Source: Rhabdonatronobacter sediminivivens (GTDB lineage Bacteria > Pseudomonadota > Alphaproteobacteria > Rhodobacterales > Rhodobacteraceae). Taken from it: DNA of 64,000 bases. Shown here piece by piece: positions 33,899 through 42,515 of this stretch. The notes below the pieces were generated by a model. It saw nothing but the letters and a program-made list of their open reading frames with translations, was not told the origin of the DNA and made no database searches. The stretch spans positions 35,099 to 99,098 of the forward strand of contig NZ_JACBXS010000013.1 in the NCBI RefSeq assembly GCF_013415485.1. The letters are read 5' to 3'. The position numbers were made by a program, and so were the translations under genes. Every line of letters begins with the position of its first letter. Within the stretch, counting starts at the first letter, position 1.

Positions 33899-34885
33899 AT
33901 GGCGGACGGGAACATGGCAGCGACAGGGAAACCGACCGAAGAGATCTCGGTGAGGGATGTGTTCGGGATCGACAGCGACATGGTGGTCAAGGGGTTCGAG
34001 GAGCGCTCGGACCGCGTGCCCGCCATCGACCCCACCTACAAGTTCGACCCTGATACCACGCTCGCCATCCTGGCCGGGTTCCAGTACAACCGCCGGGTGA
34101 TGATCCAGGGCTATCACGGCACCGGGAAATCCACCCATATCGAACAGGTGGCCGCGCGGCTGAACTGGCCTGCGGTGCGCGTGAACCTGGACAGCCATAT
34201 CAGCCGGATCGATCTGATCGGCAAGGATGCCATCAAGCTGCGCGACGGCAAGCAGGTGACCGAGTTTCAGGAGGGTATCCTGCCCTGGGCGCTGCGCAAC
34301 CCGGTGGCCATCGTCTTCGACGAATATGACGCGGGCCGGGCGGATGTGATGTTCGTCATCCAGCGCGTGCTGGAGCATGACGGCAAGCTGACGCTTCTGG
34401 ACCAGAACGAGGTCATTACCCCCCACCCCGGCTTCCGCCTGTTCGCCACCGCCAACACCGTGGGCCTGGGCGATACCACGGGGCTTTATCACGGGGTGCA
34501 GCAGATCAACCAGGCGCAGATGGACCGCTGGTCGCTGGTGGCGACGCTGAACTACCTGTCCCATGATGCCGAAACGGCCATCGTGCTGGCCAAGAACCCG
34601 GCCTATAACACCGCCAGGGGCCGCAAGGAGATCAGCCAGATGGTGATGGTCGCCGACATGACCCGCACCGCCTTCATCAACGGCGATCTGTCCACCGTCA
34701 TGTCCCCGCGCACGGTCATCAACTGGGCCGAAAACGCCCGCATCTTCCGCTCCATCGGCTATGCCTTCCGGCTGTCCTTCCTGAACAAATGCGATGAGCT
34801 GGAGCGCAAGACCGTGGCCGAGTTCTACCAGCGCTGCTTTGACGAGGAACTCCCCGAATCGGCCGTCAGCATGGCCCTGGGCTGA
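33899..34885 (+). CDS. cobS: Aerobic cobaltochelatase subunit CobS
   Basis: A 328-residue AAA+ ATPase that, with CobT and CobN, inserts cobalt into hydrogenobyrinic a,c-diamide. Walker A is [13 protein letters not shown] and Walker B is [28 protein letters not shown] is typical of CobS. The size is within family limits. A second ATG at 33914 is an alternative start. CobT, usually close by, is not in this window. A strong intrinsic terminator follows 20 nt after the stop. Confidence 0.95.
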   Translation: MADGNMAATGKPTEEISVRDVFGIDSDMVVKGFEERSDRVPAIDPTYKFDPDTTLAILAGFQYNRRVMIQGYHGTGKSTHIEQVAARLNWPAVRVNLDSHISRIDLIGKDAIKLRDGKQVTEFQEGILPWALRNPVAIVFDEYDAGRADVMFVIQRVLEHDGKLTLLDQNEVITPHPGFRLFATANTVGLGDTTGLYHGVQQINQAQMDRWSLVATLNYLSHDAETAIVLAKNPAYNTARGRKEISQMVMVADMTRTAFINGDLSTVMSPRTVINWAENARIFRSIGYAFRLSFLNKCDELERKTVAEFYQRCFDEELPESAVSMALG

Positions 34886-34905
34886 ACGCAGGTCACAAAG
34901 CTTTC

Positions 34906-34944
34906 AAAGGGGTCCGGCCAGGAAAATGGCCCGGGCCCCTTTTT
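34906..34944 (+). terminator. Rho-independent terminator of cobS
   Basis: AAAGGGG and CCCCTTT form the base of a stem extended by TCCGGCCA / TGGCCCGGG (one bulge) around a GGAAAA loop, followed by TTTTT. This is one of the few classical U-tract terminators in the window. Confidence 0.85.
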
Positions 34945-35058
34945 CGTGGTCCGGGCCTTTTCCCTGGCCGGGGCCTTCACCTGGTCAGGGGCGGGGCCTC
35001 TGGCCTTCGCGGCGCGGCTCGGCTATCGACCGGGGACAACGTCACAGGGGTGCCTCGC

Positions 35059-36252
35059 ATGTCCAAGCCAATCGTCCGCCTGCGCCCAAAGGTTGACCCC
35101 CGCCCCATCCGGCATGGGTTTCCCTGGGTCTATGCCGACCAGCTTGTCACCGACCGACGCACCCGCGCGCTGGACCCCGGCGCCCTGGCGGTGCTGGAAG
35201 ATGCCGAGCGCAGGCCCCTGGCGCTGGTCACGGTGAACCCCAACTCCAAGATCATCGCCCGCGTGCTGGACCATGACCCCGGCGCGGATCTGACCCCCGC
35301 CTGGCTGGAAACCCGGCTGACCCATGCGCTGGCCCTGCGCGGGCGGCTGTTTGACGCCCCCTTCTACCGCCTGGTCCATGCCGAAGCCGACGGCCTGCCC
35401 GGCGTGGTGATCGACCGTTTCGGAGATCTGGCGGTGATCCAGCCCAATGCGGCCTGGGCGGCGGCGCATCTGGACATGCTGGTGGATGCGCTGGTCGCCG
35501 TCACCGGGGTTGCGCGGGTGGTCTGCAATGGCACCGGGCGGGCGCGTGCCCTCGAAGGCCTGCCCGAGGAAATGACGGTCCTGCGCGGCAGCGTCGATGC
35601 GCCGGTCGAAGTTCCGATGAACCGCGCCACCTATCTGGCCGATGTCATGGGCGGGCAGAAAACCGGGCTCTTCTATGACCAGCGGCCCAATCATGCCTTT
35701 GCCGCCGGGCTGGTGCGGGGCGGCGGGCAGATGCTCGATGTCTTCAGCCATGTGGGCGGCTTTGCCCTCGCCGCGCTGGCCGGCGGCGCCGACAGGGCAC
35801 TCGCCGTCGACAGTTCCGCCCCGGCGCTGGCGTTGGCGGCGCAGGGCGCGGCGCTTTCAGGCCATGGCACGCGGCTGGACACCCGCAAGGGCGATGCCTT
35901 TGCAACCATGGAGGCCCTGGCCACCGAAGGCGCCCGCTTCGAACTGGTGGTCTGCGACCCCCCCGCCTTTGCCCCCCATCGCGGTGCGCTGGATGCAGGC
36001 CTGCGCGCCTATGAGCGCGTGGCCCGGCTGGCCGCGCCACTGGTCGCACCGGGCGGGTTTCTGGTGCTCTGCTCCTGCTCGCACGCCGCCGATCTGGCGG
36101 CCTTTCGCAGCGCCTGCACGCGCGGGATCGGCCGCGCCAGACGCATGGGGCAGATCCTGCACACCGGCTTTGCCGGGCCGGATCACCCGCAACTGCCGCA
36201 ACTGGCCGAAAGCGGGTATCTGAAGGCCCTGTTCTGGCGGCTGGACGGATGA
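35059..36252 (+). CDS. RlmI-like class I SAM-dependent rRNA methyltransferase
   Basis: A 397-residue protein with an N-terminal PUA domain (about 1-85, RPIRHGFPWVYADQLV) and a C-terminal methyltransferase. The SAM-binding loop is MLDVFSHVGGFALAALAGGA and the catalytic motif region is VVCDPPAFAPH. The nearest characterised member, RlmI, methylates 23S rRNA C1962; the same target here is likely but not proven. AGGGGT precedes the ATG. It overlaps the PIN gene by 4 nt. Confidence 0.88.
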   Translation: MSKPIVRLRPKVDPRPIRHGFPWVYADQLVTDRRTRALDPGALAVLEDAERRPLALVTVNPNSKIIARVLDHDPGADLTPAWLETRLTHALALRGRLFDAPFYRLVHAEADGLPGVVIDRFGDLAVIQPNAAWAAAHLDMLVDALVAVTGVARVVCNGTGRARALEGLPEEMTVLRGSVDAPVEVPMNRATYLADVMGGQKTGLFYDQRPNHAFAAGLVRGGGQMLDVFSHVGGFALAALAGGADRALAVDSSAPALALAAQGAALSGHGTRLDTRKGDAFATMEALATEGARFELVVCDPPAFAPHRGALDAGLRAYERVARLAAPLVAPGGFLVLCSCSHAADLAAFRSACTRGIGRARRMGQILHTGFAGPDHPQLPQLAESGYLKALFWRLDG

Positions 36253-36821
36253 GCCACCCCGCACCGCCCGTGGTCCTGCTGGATGCCTGCGTGCTGTTTC
36301 CCAGCGTTCTGCGGGAAATCCTGATGGACGTGGCCGGGAACGGCGGGTTCACCCCGCTCTGGTCGGCGCGCATCCTGGCCGAATGGCAGCTGGCCGCGGC
36401 GCGGGCGGGTGACGACGCGGCGGCAGTGGCGCAGGGGAAGATCGCCCGCCTGCGCGCCGCATGGCCGGGGGCCGAAGTTGCTGCCGACCCGGAACTCGAA
36501 TCCCGCCTCGATCTCCCTGACCGCGGTGATCGCCACGTGCTTGCCGCCGCCATCACCGGTGGCGCAGACCGGATTGTCACCCTCAACCTGCGCGATTTCC
36601 CCCGGCGCGCACTTGCCGCCGAAAGCCTCCGGGCGCAGTCCCCGGACGATCTGCTGATGGAGCTGTGGCTGGCCCACCCCGGCATGGTCGAAACCGCTGT
36701 CGCCCGCAGCATCCAGACCACCGAGGCCGCCTCGGGCCGCGCCCAACCCCTCCGTCCGCTCCTCAAACGGGCCAGACTGCCCCGCCTGGGCAAGGCCTTG
36801 GCGCAGGACAGTCCCTCCTGA
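36249..36821 (+). CDS. RSP_2648-type PIN domain protein
   Basis: A 190-residue PIN-fold protein. The acidic residues expected for a metal-dependent ribonuclease appear in LLDACVLFP, in LAEW and in DRGDRHVLAAAI. The C-terminal tail rich in Arg/Pro/Leu is not part of the PIN core. No antitoxin gene is adjacent; instead it is translationally coupled (ATGA) to the rRNA methyltransferase gene, so a role in rRNA metabolism rather than toxin-antitoxin is conceivable. Confidence 0.8.
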   Translation: MSHPAPPVVLLDACVLFPSVLREILMDVAGNGGFTPLWSARILAEWQLAAARAGDDAAAVAQGKIARLRAAWPGAEVAADPELESRLDLPDRGDRHVLAAAITGGADRIVTLNLRDFPRRALAAESLRAQSPDDLLMELWLAHPGMVETAVARSIQTTEAASGRAQPLRPLLKRARLPRLGKALAQDSPS

Positions 36822-36823
36822 GC

Positions 36824-36847
36824 CGCCCGGGCCGACAGGCCCGGGCG
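36824..36847. terminator. Hairpin between PIN gene and ftsY
   Basis: CGCCCGGGCC and GGCCCGGGCG form a perfect 10-bp stem with a GACA loop, immediately after the PIN stop codon and 59 nt before the convergent ftsY stop. No T-run. Confidence 0.6.
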
Positions 36848-36905
36848 CCCGGCCCAACGGGATGACCCGCGCGTCAGCGTGGGGAAGACGGGCGGGAGAG
36901 CCCCC

Positions 36906-38096
36906 TCACCCCTCTTCGCGCTCCAGCCCCACAAGCGCCGCAGCAAAATCGGCCGGATCAAAGGGTTGCAGGTCGTCGATCTGCTCGCCCACGCCAATGG
37001 CATGGATCGGCAGGCCAAAGCGGTCGGCCAGGGCCACCAGCACACCGCCGCGGGCAGTCCCGTCCAGCTTGGTCATCACCAACCCGCTCACATCCGCCAT
37101 TTTGCGGAATACCTCGACCTGGTTCAGCGCGTTCTGGCCCGTGGTCGCATCCAGCACCAGCAACGTGTTGTGCGGCGCATCCGGGTCGATCTTGCGCAGC
37201 ACCCGCAGGATCTTGGACAGCTCTGCCATCAGATCCTCACGGTTCTGCAGCCGTCCGGCAGTGTCGATCAGCAACAGATCGGCGCCCTCGGTCCGGGCGC
37301 GGGTCAGCGCATCATGCGCCAGGCTGGCCGGATCCGTGCCCTGAGGCGCGGTCATCACCGGCACGCCCGCGCGTTCGCCCCAGACCTGCAGCTGCTCCAC
37401 CGCCGCGGCGCGAAACGTGTCTCCGGCCGCAATCATCACCGACTTGCCCGCGGCGCGGAATTGGCTGGCCAGCTTGCCGATGGTGGTGGTCTTGCCCGCC
37501 CCGTTGACGCCGACCACCAGCACCACCTGCGGGCGGTTGGGATAGATCGGCATCGGCCGGGCCACCGGGTCCAGAATGCGCGTGACCTCATCAGCCAGAA
37601 GCTGCTTGATCTCGGGCACCGAAAGCCGCCGCCCGAATCGCCCCTCGGCCATGTTGGCCGTGACGCGCAGCGCTGTTTCCACGCCCATGTCGGCCTGGAT
37701 CAGCACCTCCTCGAGGCTCTCGAGCATCTCGTCATCCAGCACCCGGCGCGGGGCCTCGGGGGCAGCGCCCCGGCCCAGCAGCCGCCCCAGCATCCCGGGT
37801 TTGCGGGGCGCGGGCGCAGGGACCTCCGGTGCGGCGGCTTCCGGTGTGGGCTCGGGAGTGGGTCCGGGCGCTGGCACCGCCGGGCGCGGGGCGGGCGGCG
37901 GGGTCGGCTCTGGGGCGGGTGGTGGGGGTTCAGGCGGGCTTGCTGATGCGGGTGGGCTGGGCGCGGGTGGGGCGGGCGCCTCGGGAGCGTCAGCCGAGGG
38001 CGCCTCCCCACCTTCGCGCACCAGCGCGTCAAGATCATCCTCCAGCTTCGAGGATGACCGGAACATCCGGTCCTTGAGCTTCCTGAAGAATGACAT
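36906..38096 (-). CDS. ftsY: Signal recognition particle receptor FtsY
   Basis: A 396-residue SRP GTPase receptor for co-translational membrane insertion. The short basic N-terminus SFFRKLKDRMFRSSSKL is followed by a Pro/Ala/Glu-rich A domain (about 30-100), then the NG domain. GVNGAGKTTTIGKLA is the P-loop, GDTFRAAAVEQLQ the insertion box, DTAGRLQN the G3 motif and TKLDGTARGG the G4 motif. GGAGG precedes the ATG. The length is usual for alphaproteobacteria. Confidence 0.97.
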   Translation of the reverse strand: MSFFRKLKDRMFRSSSKLEDDLDALVREGGEAPSADAPEAPAPPAPSPPASASPPEPPPPAPEPTPPPAPRPAVPAPGPTPEPTPEAAAPEVPAPAPRKPGMLGRLLGRGAAPEAPRRVLDDEMLESLEEVLIQADMGVETALRVTANMAEGRFGRRLSVPEIKQLLADEVTRILDPVARPMPIYPNRPQVVLVVGVNGAGKTTTIGKLASQFRAAGKSVMIAAGDTFRAAAVEQLQVWGERAGVPVMTAPQGTDPASLAHDALTRARTEGADLLLIDTAGRLQNREDLMAELSKILRVLRKIDPDAPHNTLLVLDATTGQNALNQVEVFRKMADVSGLVMTKLDGTARGGVLVALADRFGLPIHAIGVGEQIDDLQPFDPADFAAALVGLEREEG

Positions 38097-38241
38097 CCCG
38101 GCCTCCGCACTGTCTGCCTGTTCTTGCTACTGCACCGACCCTTCGGATGGAAGGGTCCCCGGCCACCCCACACCGTTGCCTTTGGCCCCGAACTATGGAA
38201 CCTGCGCCCCAGGCCCGCCATTCATCGCCGGAACCGCAGCC

Positions 38242-38994
38242 ATGACCGAAACGGACGCGGCCCTCGCCAGGGCACTCAAAGACCGCGCCACGGCCGCCGA
38301 TGCGCCACGCATCCAGCCATTGGACCATGCCGGACGCCGCTACTGGATCAAGCGGCTGGAGGTGCTGCCCCTGCGCTGGCGGCTGCAGAAGGGCAACCCG
38401 GCGCGCGGCTTTCGCCGGGAACGTGCCGCATTGCGGACCCTGGCGCAGATGGGTGCGCCGGTGCCCCCGGTCGTCGCCGAAGGGCCGGACTGGTTCGCCC
38501 TGCCCGATTGCGGCGAAACGCTGGAGAGCATCCTGACCACCCCCGGCCACGCCGCGCGCCCGCAGTGCTTCGCCGCGGCAGGGACAGCGCTGGCGCGGCT
38601 GCACGGGCTGGGCATCGCCCATGGCCGCCCCCACCCCCGCGATCTGTGCTGGGATGGAGATCAGATCTGGTTTCTGGACTTCGAACGCGGCAGCCGCGCC
38701 CGCGCCCGGGCACGCCACCGCGCCTTTGACGTCATCCAGTTTGTCCTGGCGCTCTATTCCATGACCCTGGACGATACGCCTGAAGTTGCCGCCTTTTGCA
38801 CGGCCTATCGCGCTGCCGATACAATGGGGGGATGGGCCGCTGCCGAAACCTGGTGCCGACGGCTGCGCTGGCTGGACCCGCTGACCCGCCCCATCCAGCA
38901 CCATGAGCGTGACCACAAGCAATACCGCCGATACAAGGAATGGCAGGCCCTGCCGCTCACGCTGGCCCGTTTTGATGCGCTGCGCCGCAACTGA
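38242..38994 (+). CDS. WaaP/InaA-like lipopolysaccharide or small-molecule kinase
   Basis: A 250-residue protein with a eukaryotic-like kinase fold in reduced form. The ATP-site Lys is probably in YWIKRLEVLP. The catalytic loop HGRPHPRDLCWD and the metal-binding LDFERGS follow at the correct spacing. Families of this kind phosphorylate heptose or Kdo of the LPS core, or related sugars. The substrate is not determined by sequence. Divergent from ftsY; convergent with the ABC permease through a strong shared hairpin. Confidence 0.7.
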   Translation: MTETDAALARALKDRATAADAPRIQPLDHAGRRYWIKRLEVLPLRWRLQKGNPARGFRRERAALRTLAQMGAPVPPVVAEGPDWFALPDCGETLESILTTPGHAARPQCFAAAGTALARLHGLGIAHGRPHPRDLCWDGDQIWFLDFERGSRARARARHRAFDVIQFVLALYSMTLDDTPEVAAFCTAYRAADTMGGWAAAETWCRRLRWLDPLTRPIQHHERDHKQYRRYKEWQALPLTLARFDALRRN

Positions 38995-39024
38995 ACCGGG
39001 GCGCCCTGCGGCGCCCCGGTTCAG
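38991..39024. terminator. Bidirectional terminator, 15-bp perfect stem
   Basis: CTGAACCGGGGCGCC pairs perfectly with GGCGCCCCGGTTCAG around a CTGC loop, starting inside the kinase-like gene's stop codon. The ABC-transporter operon converges and ends 18 nt later. Confidence 0.75.
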
Positions 39025-39041
39025 TTCGCAATGCGGATCGT

Positions 39042-39893
39042 TCAGCCCGGGCTCATGCCGCGCAGACGCTCGCCCCGGCGGCGCAGCAGTTCCACCACCG
39101 TCAGCAGCGCAACCGAGATCAGCACCAGAATGGTGGCCACGGCCAGAATGGTCGGGCTGATATCCTCGCGGATGCCGGACCACATTTCACGCGGGATCGT
39201 GCGCTGTTCCACCCCGGCCACGAACAGCACCACCACGATCTCATCGAAGGAGGTGATGAAGGCGAAGAGCGCCCCAGAGATGATGCCCGGCAGGATCAGC
39301 GGCATGGTGATCTTGAAGAAGGTCCGCGTGGGCGAGGCCCCCAGATTTGCCGCCGCCCGGGTAAGCGAATGGTCGAACCCCACCAGCGTCGCCGTTACGG
39401 TGATCACCACAAATGGCGTGCCAAGCGCTGCATGGGCCAGGATCACGCCCAGATAGGTCTGCGCCAGGTTGATCGAGGAAAAGAAGAAGAACATCCCCGC
39501 CGCCGAGATGATCAGCGGCACGATCATGGGCGAAATCAGAATCCCCATGATCAACCCCTTGGCCGGCATTTCCGAGCGTGACAGCCCCAGCGCGGCCAGG
39601 GTGCCCAGCGTCGCGGAAATGATGGTTGCCGCGATGCCGATCAGAAAGGAGTTCTGTATCGAACGCCGCCAACTGGCCGATTCCAGGAAGTCCTGATACC
39701 AGCGCAGGCTGAACCCGTCAGGGTTCAGGGTCAGCATTTCGCGCGTGAAGGTGAAGAAGGGCTGCGCGTTGAAGCTGAGCGGGATCATGATCAGGATCGG
39801 CGCCAGCAGGAAGAAGAAGATCGCAAAGCAGATCACCCGAAAGGTGTAATGCCAGATCTTGTCCTTGGTGGTGTAATAGGCGGGCATGGACAT
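39042..39893 (-). CDS. ABC transporter permease, PotC-like
   Basis: A 283-residue inner-membrane permease of the spermidine/putrescine family. Six helices and the ATPase-contacting EAA loop, LTRAAANLGASPTRTFFKITMP, are present. It is the last gene of the operon ATPase - binding protein - permease - permease. GGGAG sits 8 nt upstream of the start. Specificity is set by the binding protein and is only inferred as polyamine or a related cation. Confidence 0.88.
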   Translation of the reverse strand: MSMPAYYTTKDKIWHYTFRVICFAIFFFLLAPILIMIPLSFNAQPFFTFTREMLTLNPDGFSLRWYQDFLESASWRRSIQNSFLIGIAATIISATLGTLAALGLSRSEMPAKGLIMGILISPMIVPLIISAAGMFFFFSSINLAQTYLGVILAHAALGTPFVVITVTATLVGFDHSLTRAAANLGASPTRTFFKITMPLILPGIISGALFAFITSFDEIVVVLFVAGVEQRTIPREMWSGIREDISPTILAVATILVLISVALLTVVELLRRRGERLRGMSPG

Positions 39894-39905
39894 CTGTGTT
39901 CTCCC

Positions 39906-41207
39906 TTACCCGAGCTTCAGGCTGTCAGCGCCGACAAGCCGGTTGTACAGCCAGTAGAGCGCCAGCACACCGACCAGCAGCATGGTCCCCAGCGCCGCCG
40001 CAAGGCCCCAGTTCAGGGATTGCTGGATGTGACGTGCGATTTCGTTCGAGATCATGCGCCCGGACTGCCCGCCCACCAGCGCCGGCGTGATGTAATAGCC
40101 GATGGAGATGATGAAGACGAGCACCCCGCCCGCGCCTATCCCCGGCAGGGTCTGCGGGAAATAGACCCGGCGGAAGGCCGTCCAGGGCGTGGCCCCCAGC
40201 GACTTGGCCGCGCGCATGTAGCTGGGCGGGATGGTGCGCATCACCGAATAGAGCGGCAGCACCATGAAGGGCAGCAGGATATGGGTCATGGCGATGATCG
40301 TGCCGGTCATGTTGTAGATCATAGACAATCGGTTCTCATCATCGATGATCCCCAATGTCACCAGCCCCGTGTTGATGACCCCCTGTTGTTGCAGCAACAC
40401 GATCCACGCCGATGTGCGCACCAGAAGCGAGGTCCAGAAGGGCAGAAGGACACAGATCATCAGAAGATTGGCATGCCGCATGGGCAGGATCGACATGTAG
40501 AACGCGATCGGAAAGCCCAGCAGGAAGGTCATGCCGGTGATGATCACGCTCAGCATCAGTGTCCGGCCAAAGAGCGAGACATAGATCCGGCGGTTTTCAT
40601 CGCGCTGCACGATCCGCCCGTCCTCGTCATACTGGCGGTCCAGTGCGGCAACATAATAGGACGCGGTCAGCGGACGCCCTTCGCGCTTGATGATCCGCCA
40701 CAGCTCGGGGTCGCCCCAGAGCCGGTGCGCATCAATGAAGGCCTCCTTGTAAGGTGCCTCGAAACCCGATGCAGCACGGGCGGTGCGCGACACGGCGCTG
40801 CGCGCGGCGCTGAGTTCGTAGTTCAGCCGGATGCCCATCGGCCCCGTGGCCTGTTCCCGGCGCGGGCGCTCCAGGTCTTCCATCAGATCGGCGTGAAGTG
40901 CGGCAAAGACGGCTTCGTCTGGAAGCTCGCGACCGTCCCAGTCGCGCAGCTCCTCAAGCGTTCGCGGGATCGCGTTCACGATCTGATCGTTCTTGACGCT
41001 GAGCCACATCATCTGGGCAATCGGGAACACGAATACCGTCAGGATGAAGGCCAGCAAGGGCACCACCAGCGCAAAGGCCATGAGCTTGCGCCGACGTTGC
41101 GCGCGTTCAAGCGCGCGCTTGAGGGGGACCCCCTCGGCCGTGACCAGCTTTTCCGTGCCCGATGACGCCCCTGCGCCACCCATCATAGTCGCATCAGCCT
41201 GCGCCAT
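39906..41207 (-). CDS. ABC transporter permease, PotB-like, with ~130-residue insertion
   Basis: A 433-residue permease. The first helix (LMAFALVVPLLAFILTVFVFP) is followed by an unusually long hydrophilic segment (residues about 80-205) before the second helix at LFGRTLMLSVIITG. The remainder is a standard PotB-type domain with the EAA loop MRAAKSLGATPWTAFRRVYFP. Typical PotB proteins are about 280-320 residues, so the periplasmic segment is an addition. ATG MAQADATM has GGGGAGA upstream. It precedes the second permease gene by 12 nt. Confidence 0.88.
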   Translation of the reverse strand: MAQADATMMGGAGASSGTEKLVTAEGVPLKRALERAQRRRKLMAFALVVPLLAFILTVFVFPIAQMMWLSVKNDQIVNAIPRTLEELRDWDGRELPDEAVFAALHADLMEDLERPRREQATGPMGIRLNYELSAARSAVSRTARAASGFEAPYKEAFIDAHRLWGDPELWRIIKREGRPLTASYYVAALDRQYDEDGRIVQRDENRRIYVSLFGRTLMLSVIITGMTFLLGFPIAFYMSILPMRHANLLMICVLLPFWTSLLVRTSAWIVLLQQQGVINTGLVTLGIIDDENRLSMIYNMTGTIIAMTHILLPFMVLPLYSVMRTIPPSYMRAAKSLGATPWTAFRRVYFPQTLPGIGAGGVLVFIISIGYYITPALVGGQSGRMISNEIARHIQQSLNWGLAAALGTMLLVGVLALYWLYNRLVGADSLKLG

Positions 41208-41255
41208 CGTTGTCTCCCCGTGAGCCGGCGGTTTGCCCGCATGCGGCTTTTGGTG

Positions 41256-41284
41256 GGCCGGGGCGCGCAACAGGCGCCCCGGCC
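41256..41284 (-). terminator. Stem-loop between binding-protein and permease genes
   Basis: GGCCGGGGCGC / GCGCCCCGGCC, an 11-bp perfect stem with a 7-nt loop, sits 18 nt after the binding-protein stop. Such intercistronic hairpins in ABC operons often stabilise the upstream message and reduce read-through, giving excess binding protein. Confidence 0.6.
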
Positions 41285-41302
41285 AGGATCAGAACCGCAG
41301 GA

Positions 41303-42409
41303 TTACTGCAGCATCCAGTTGGCGAAACGCTCGCGCAGCTCATCGCCGTAATCGACCCAGAAGTCGTTATCCAGAACGATGGGCGCGAAGTAGTTTTCCG
41401 GCGCGGACGGCATGTGCGGCGCCATGTCGATCCCCAGATCGGCATGCTGGCCGACCAGTTCCGAGGACGAGGCACGCGCCGGGCCGTAGCTGATGAACTG
41501 AGCCTGATCTGCCAGACGCTGCGTGTCGGTGGCGAAATACAGATAGTCCATCACCGCTTCAAGGTTCGGGCCATCCGCGGGCACAACCCAGCCGTCCCAT
41601 TCGACAACCTGGCCGTCCCAGATGATCTCGGCCTCCATGCCTTCGACTTCGATGGCATCGAACATCCGGCCGTTATAGCCGGTGGCAAAGGCGACTTCAC
41701 CATCAGCCAGCAACTGCGGCGCCTGCGCGCCTTCGGTCCAGAAGATGATGTGATCCTTGATCGTGTCGAGCTTTGCAAACGCGCGGTCCACGCCTTCGGG
41801 GGTGCTCAGCACGTCATAGATGTCATCCGGGTCCACGCCATCAGCATAGAGCGCCCATTCCAGGTTGGTGCCGGGGCGGTCCTGCAGCGCGCGGCGGCCA
41901 GGGAAGTTCTCCACATCAAACAGATCGGCGATGCTGCTCGGCTGGGCGTCGTCGGGGAAAGCGCCGGGACGGTAGGTCAGCACGGTCGAGTAAAGGATCT
42001 GCGGGATGAAGCACTCGCCCAGCGATCCGGGCAGGAAGTCCTCGGACGGCGGTGTGCCATCGGGCGCAGCGGCCAGCATTTCGTCATGGTCGATGGGCAT
42101 GATGATGCCTTCTTCACAGGCAAGCTGTGCGTCCGACGGCAGCATGTCCACCAGGTCCCAGGTCACATTCCCGGCCTGCGCCTGTGCGCGCAGGCTGGCC
42201 AGTGCGTTGGCCGAACCATCGTCGTTGATGATGGTCACATGCGGGTTCATTTCCATCCAGGGCTCATGATAGGCGCGCACCTGGCTGGCAGTATAGGCGC
42301 CGCCCCAGGACACGATGGTCAGCGACACCGGATCATCTGCATGTGCCGCGCTCAGCGCCAGAACGCTGGCGGCGGTTCCCGCACCGATCATTTTCAGGGT
42401 CGATTTCAT
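41303..42409 (-). CDS. ABC transporter substrate-binding protein, PotD-like
   Basis: A 368-residue periplasmic protein with a signal peptide (AAHADD cleavage site) and the SBP_bac family opening VSLTIVSWGGAYTASQVRAY. Contains MLPSDAQLACEEG and FATGYNGRMFDAIE, in regions that line the ligand cleft in polyamine-type proteins. The ligand is not certain. GGAGGT precedes the ATG. First structural partner of the permeases in this operon. Confidence 0.88.
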   Translation of the reverse strand: MKSTLKMIGAGTAASVLALSAAHADDPVSLTIVSWGGAYTASQVRAYHEPWMEMNPHVTIINDDGSANALASLRAQAQAGNVTWDLVDMLPSDAQLACEEGIIMPIDHDEMLAAAPDGTPPSEDFLPGSLGECFIPQILYSTVLTYRPGAFPDDAQPSSIADLFDVENFPGRRALQDRPGTNLEWALYADGVDPDDIYDVLSTPEGVDRAFAKLDTIKDHIIFWTEGAQAPQLLADGEVAFATGYNGRMFDAIEVEGMEAEIIWDGQVVEWDGWVVPADGPNLEAVMDYLYFATDTQRLADQAQFISYGPARASSSELVGQHADLGIDMAPHMPSAPENYFAPIVLDNDFWVDYGDELRERFANWMLQ

Positions 42410-42515
42410 TCGAACTTACCTCCTTGGTTGGTAACTTGCTCCGGTCCCTCGTCCGGTCTTGTTGTAGTGACGCCGCAGCGATTTCCGGGCATCACTGATC
42501 GTATGTCGCGCAGCT

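Noticed and set aside
36249..36821. Toxin-antitoxin module
   Set aside because: PIN protein only; no adjacent small antitoxin gene.
37780..38030. Repetitive GC-rich stretch resembling a repeat element
   Set aside because: It is the Pro/Ala/Glu-rich A domain of ftsY in frame.
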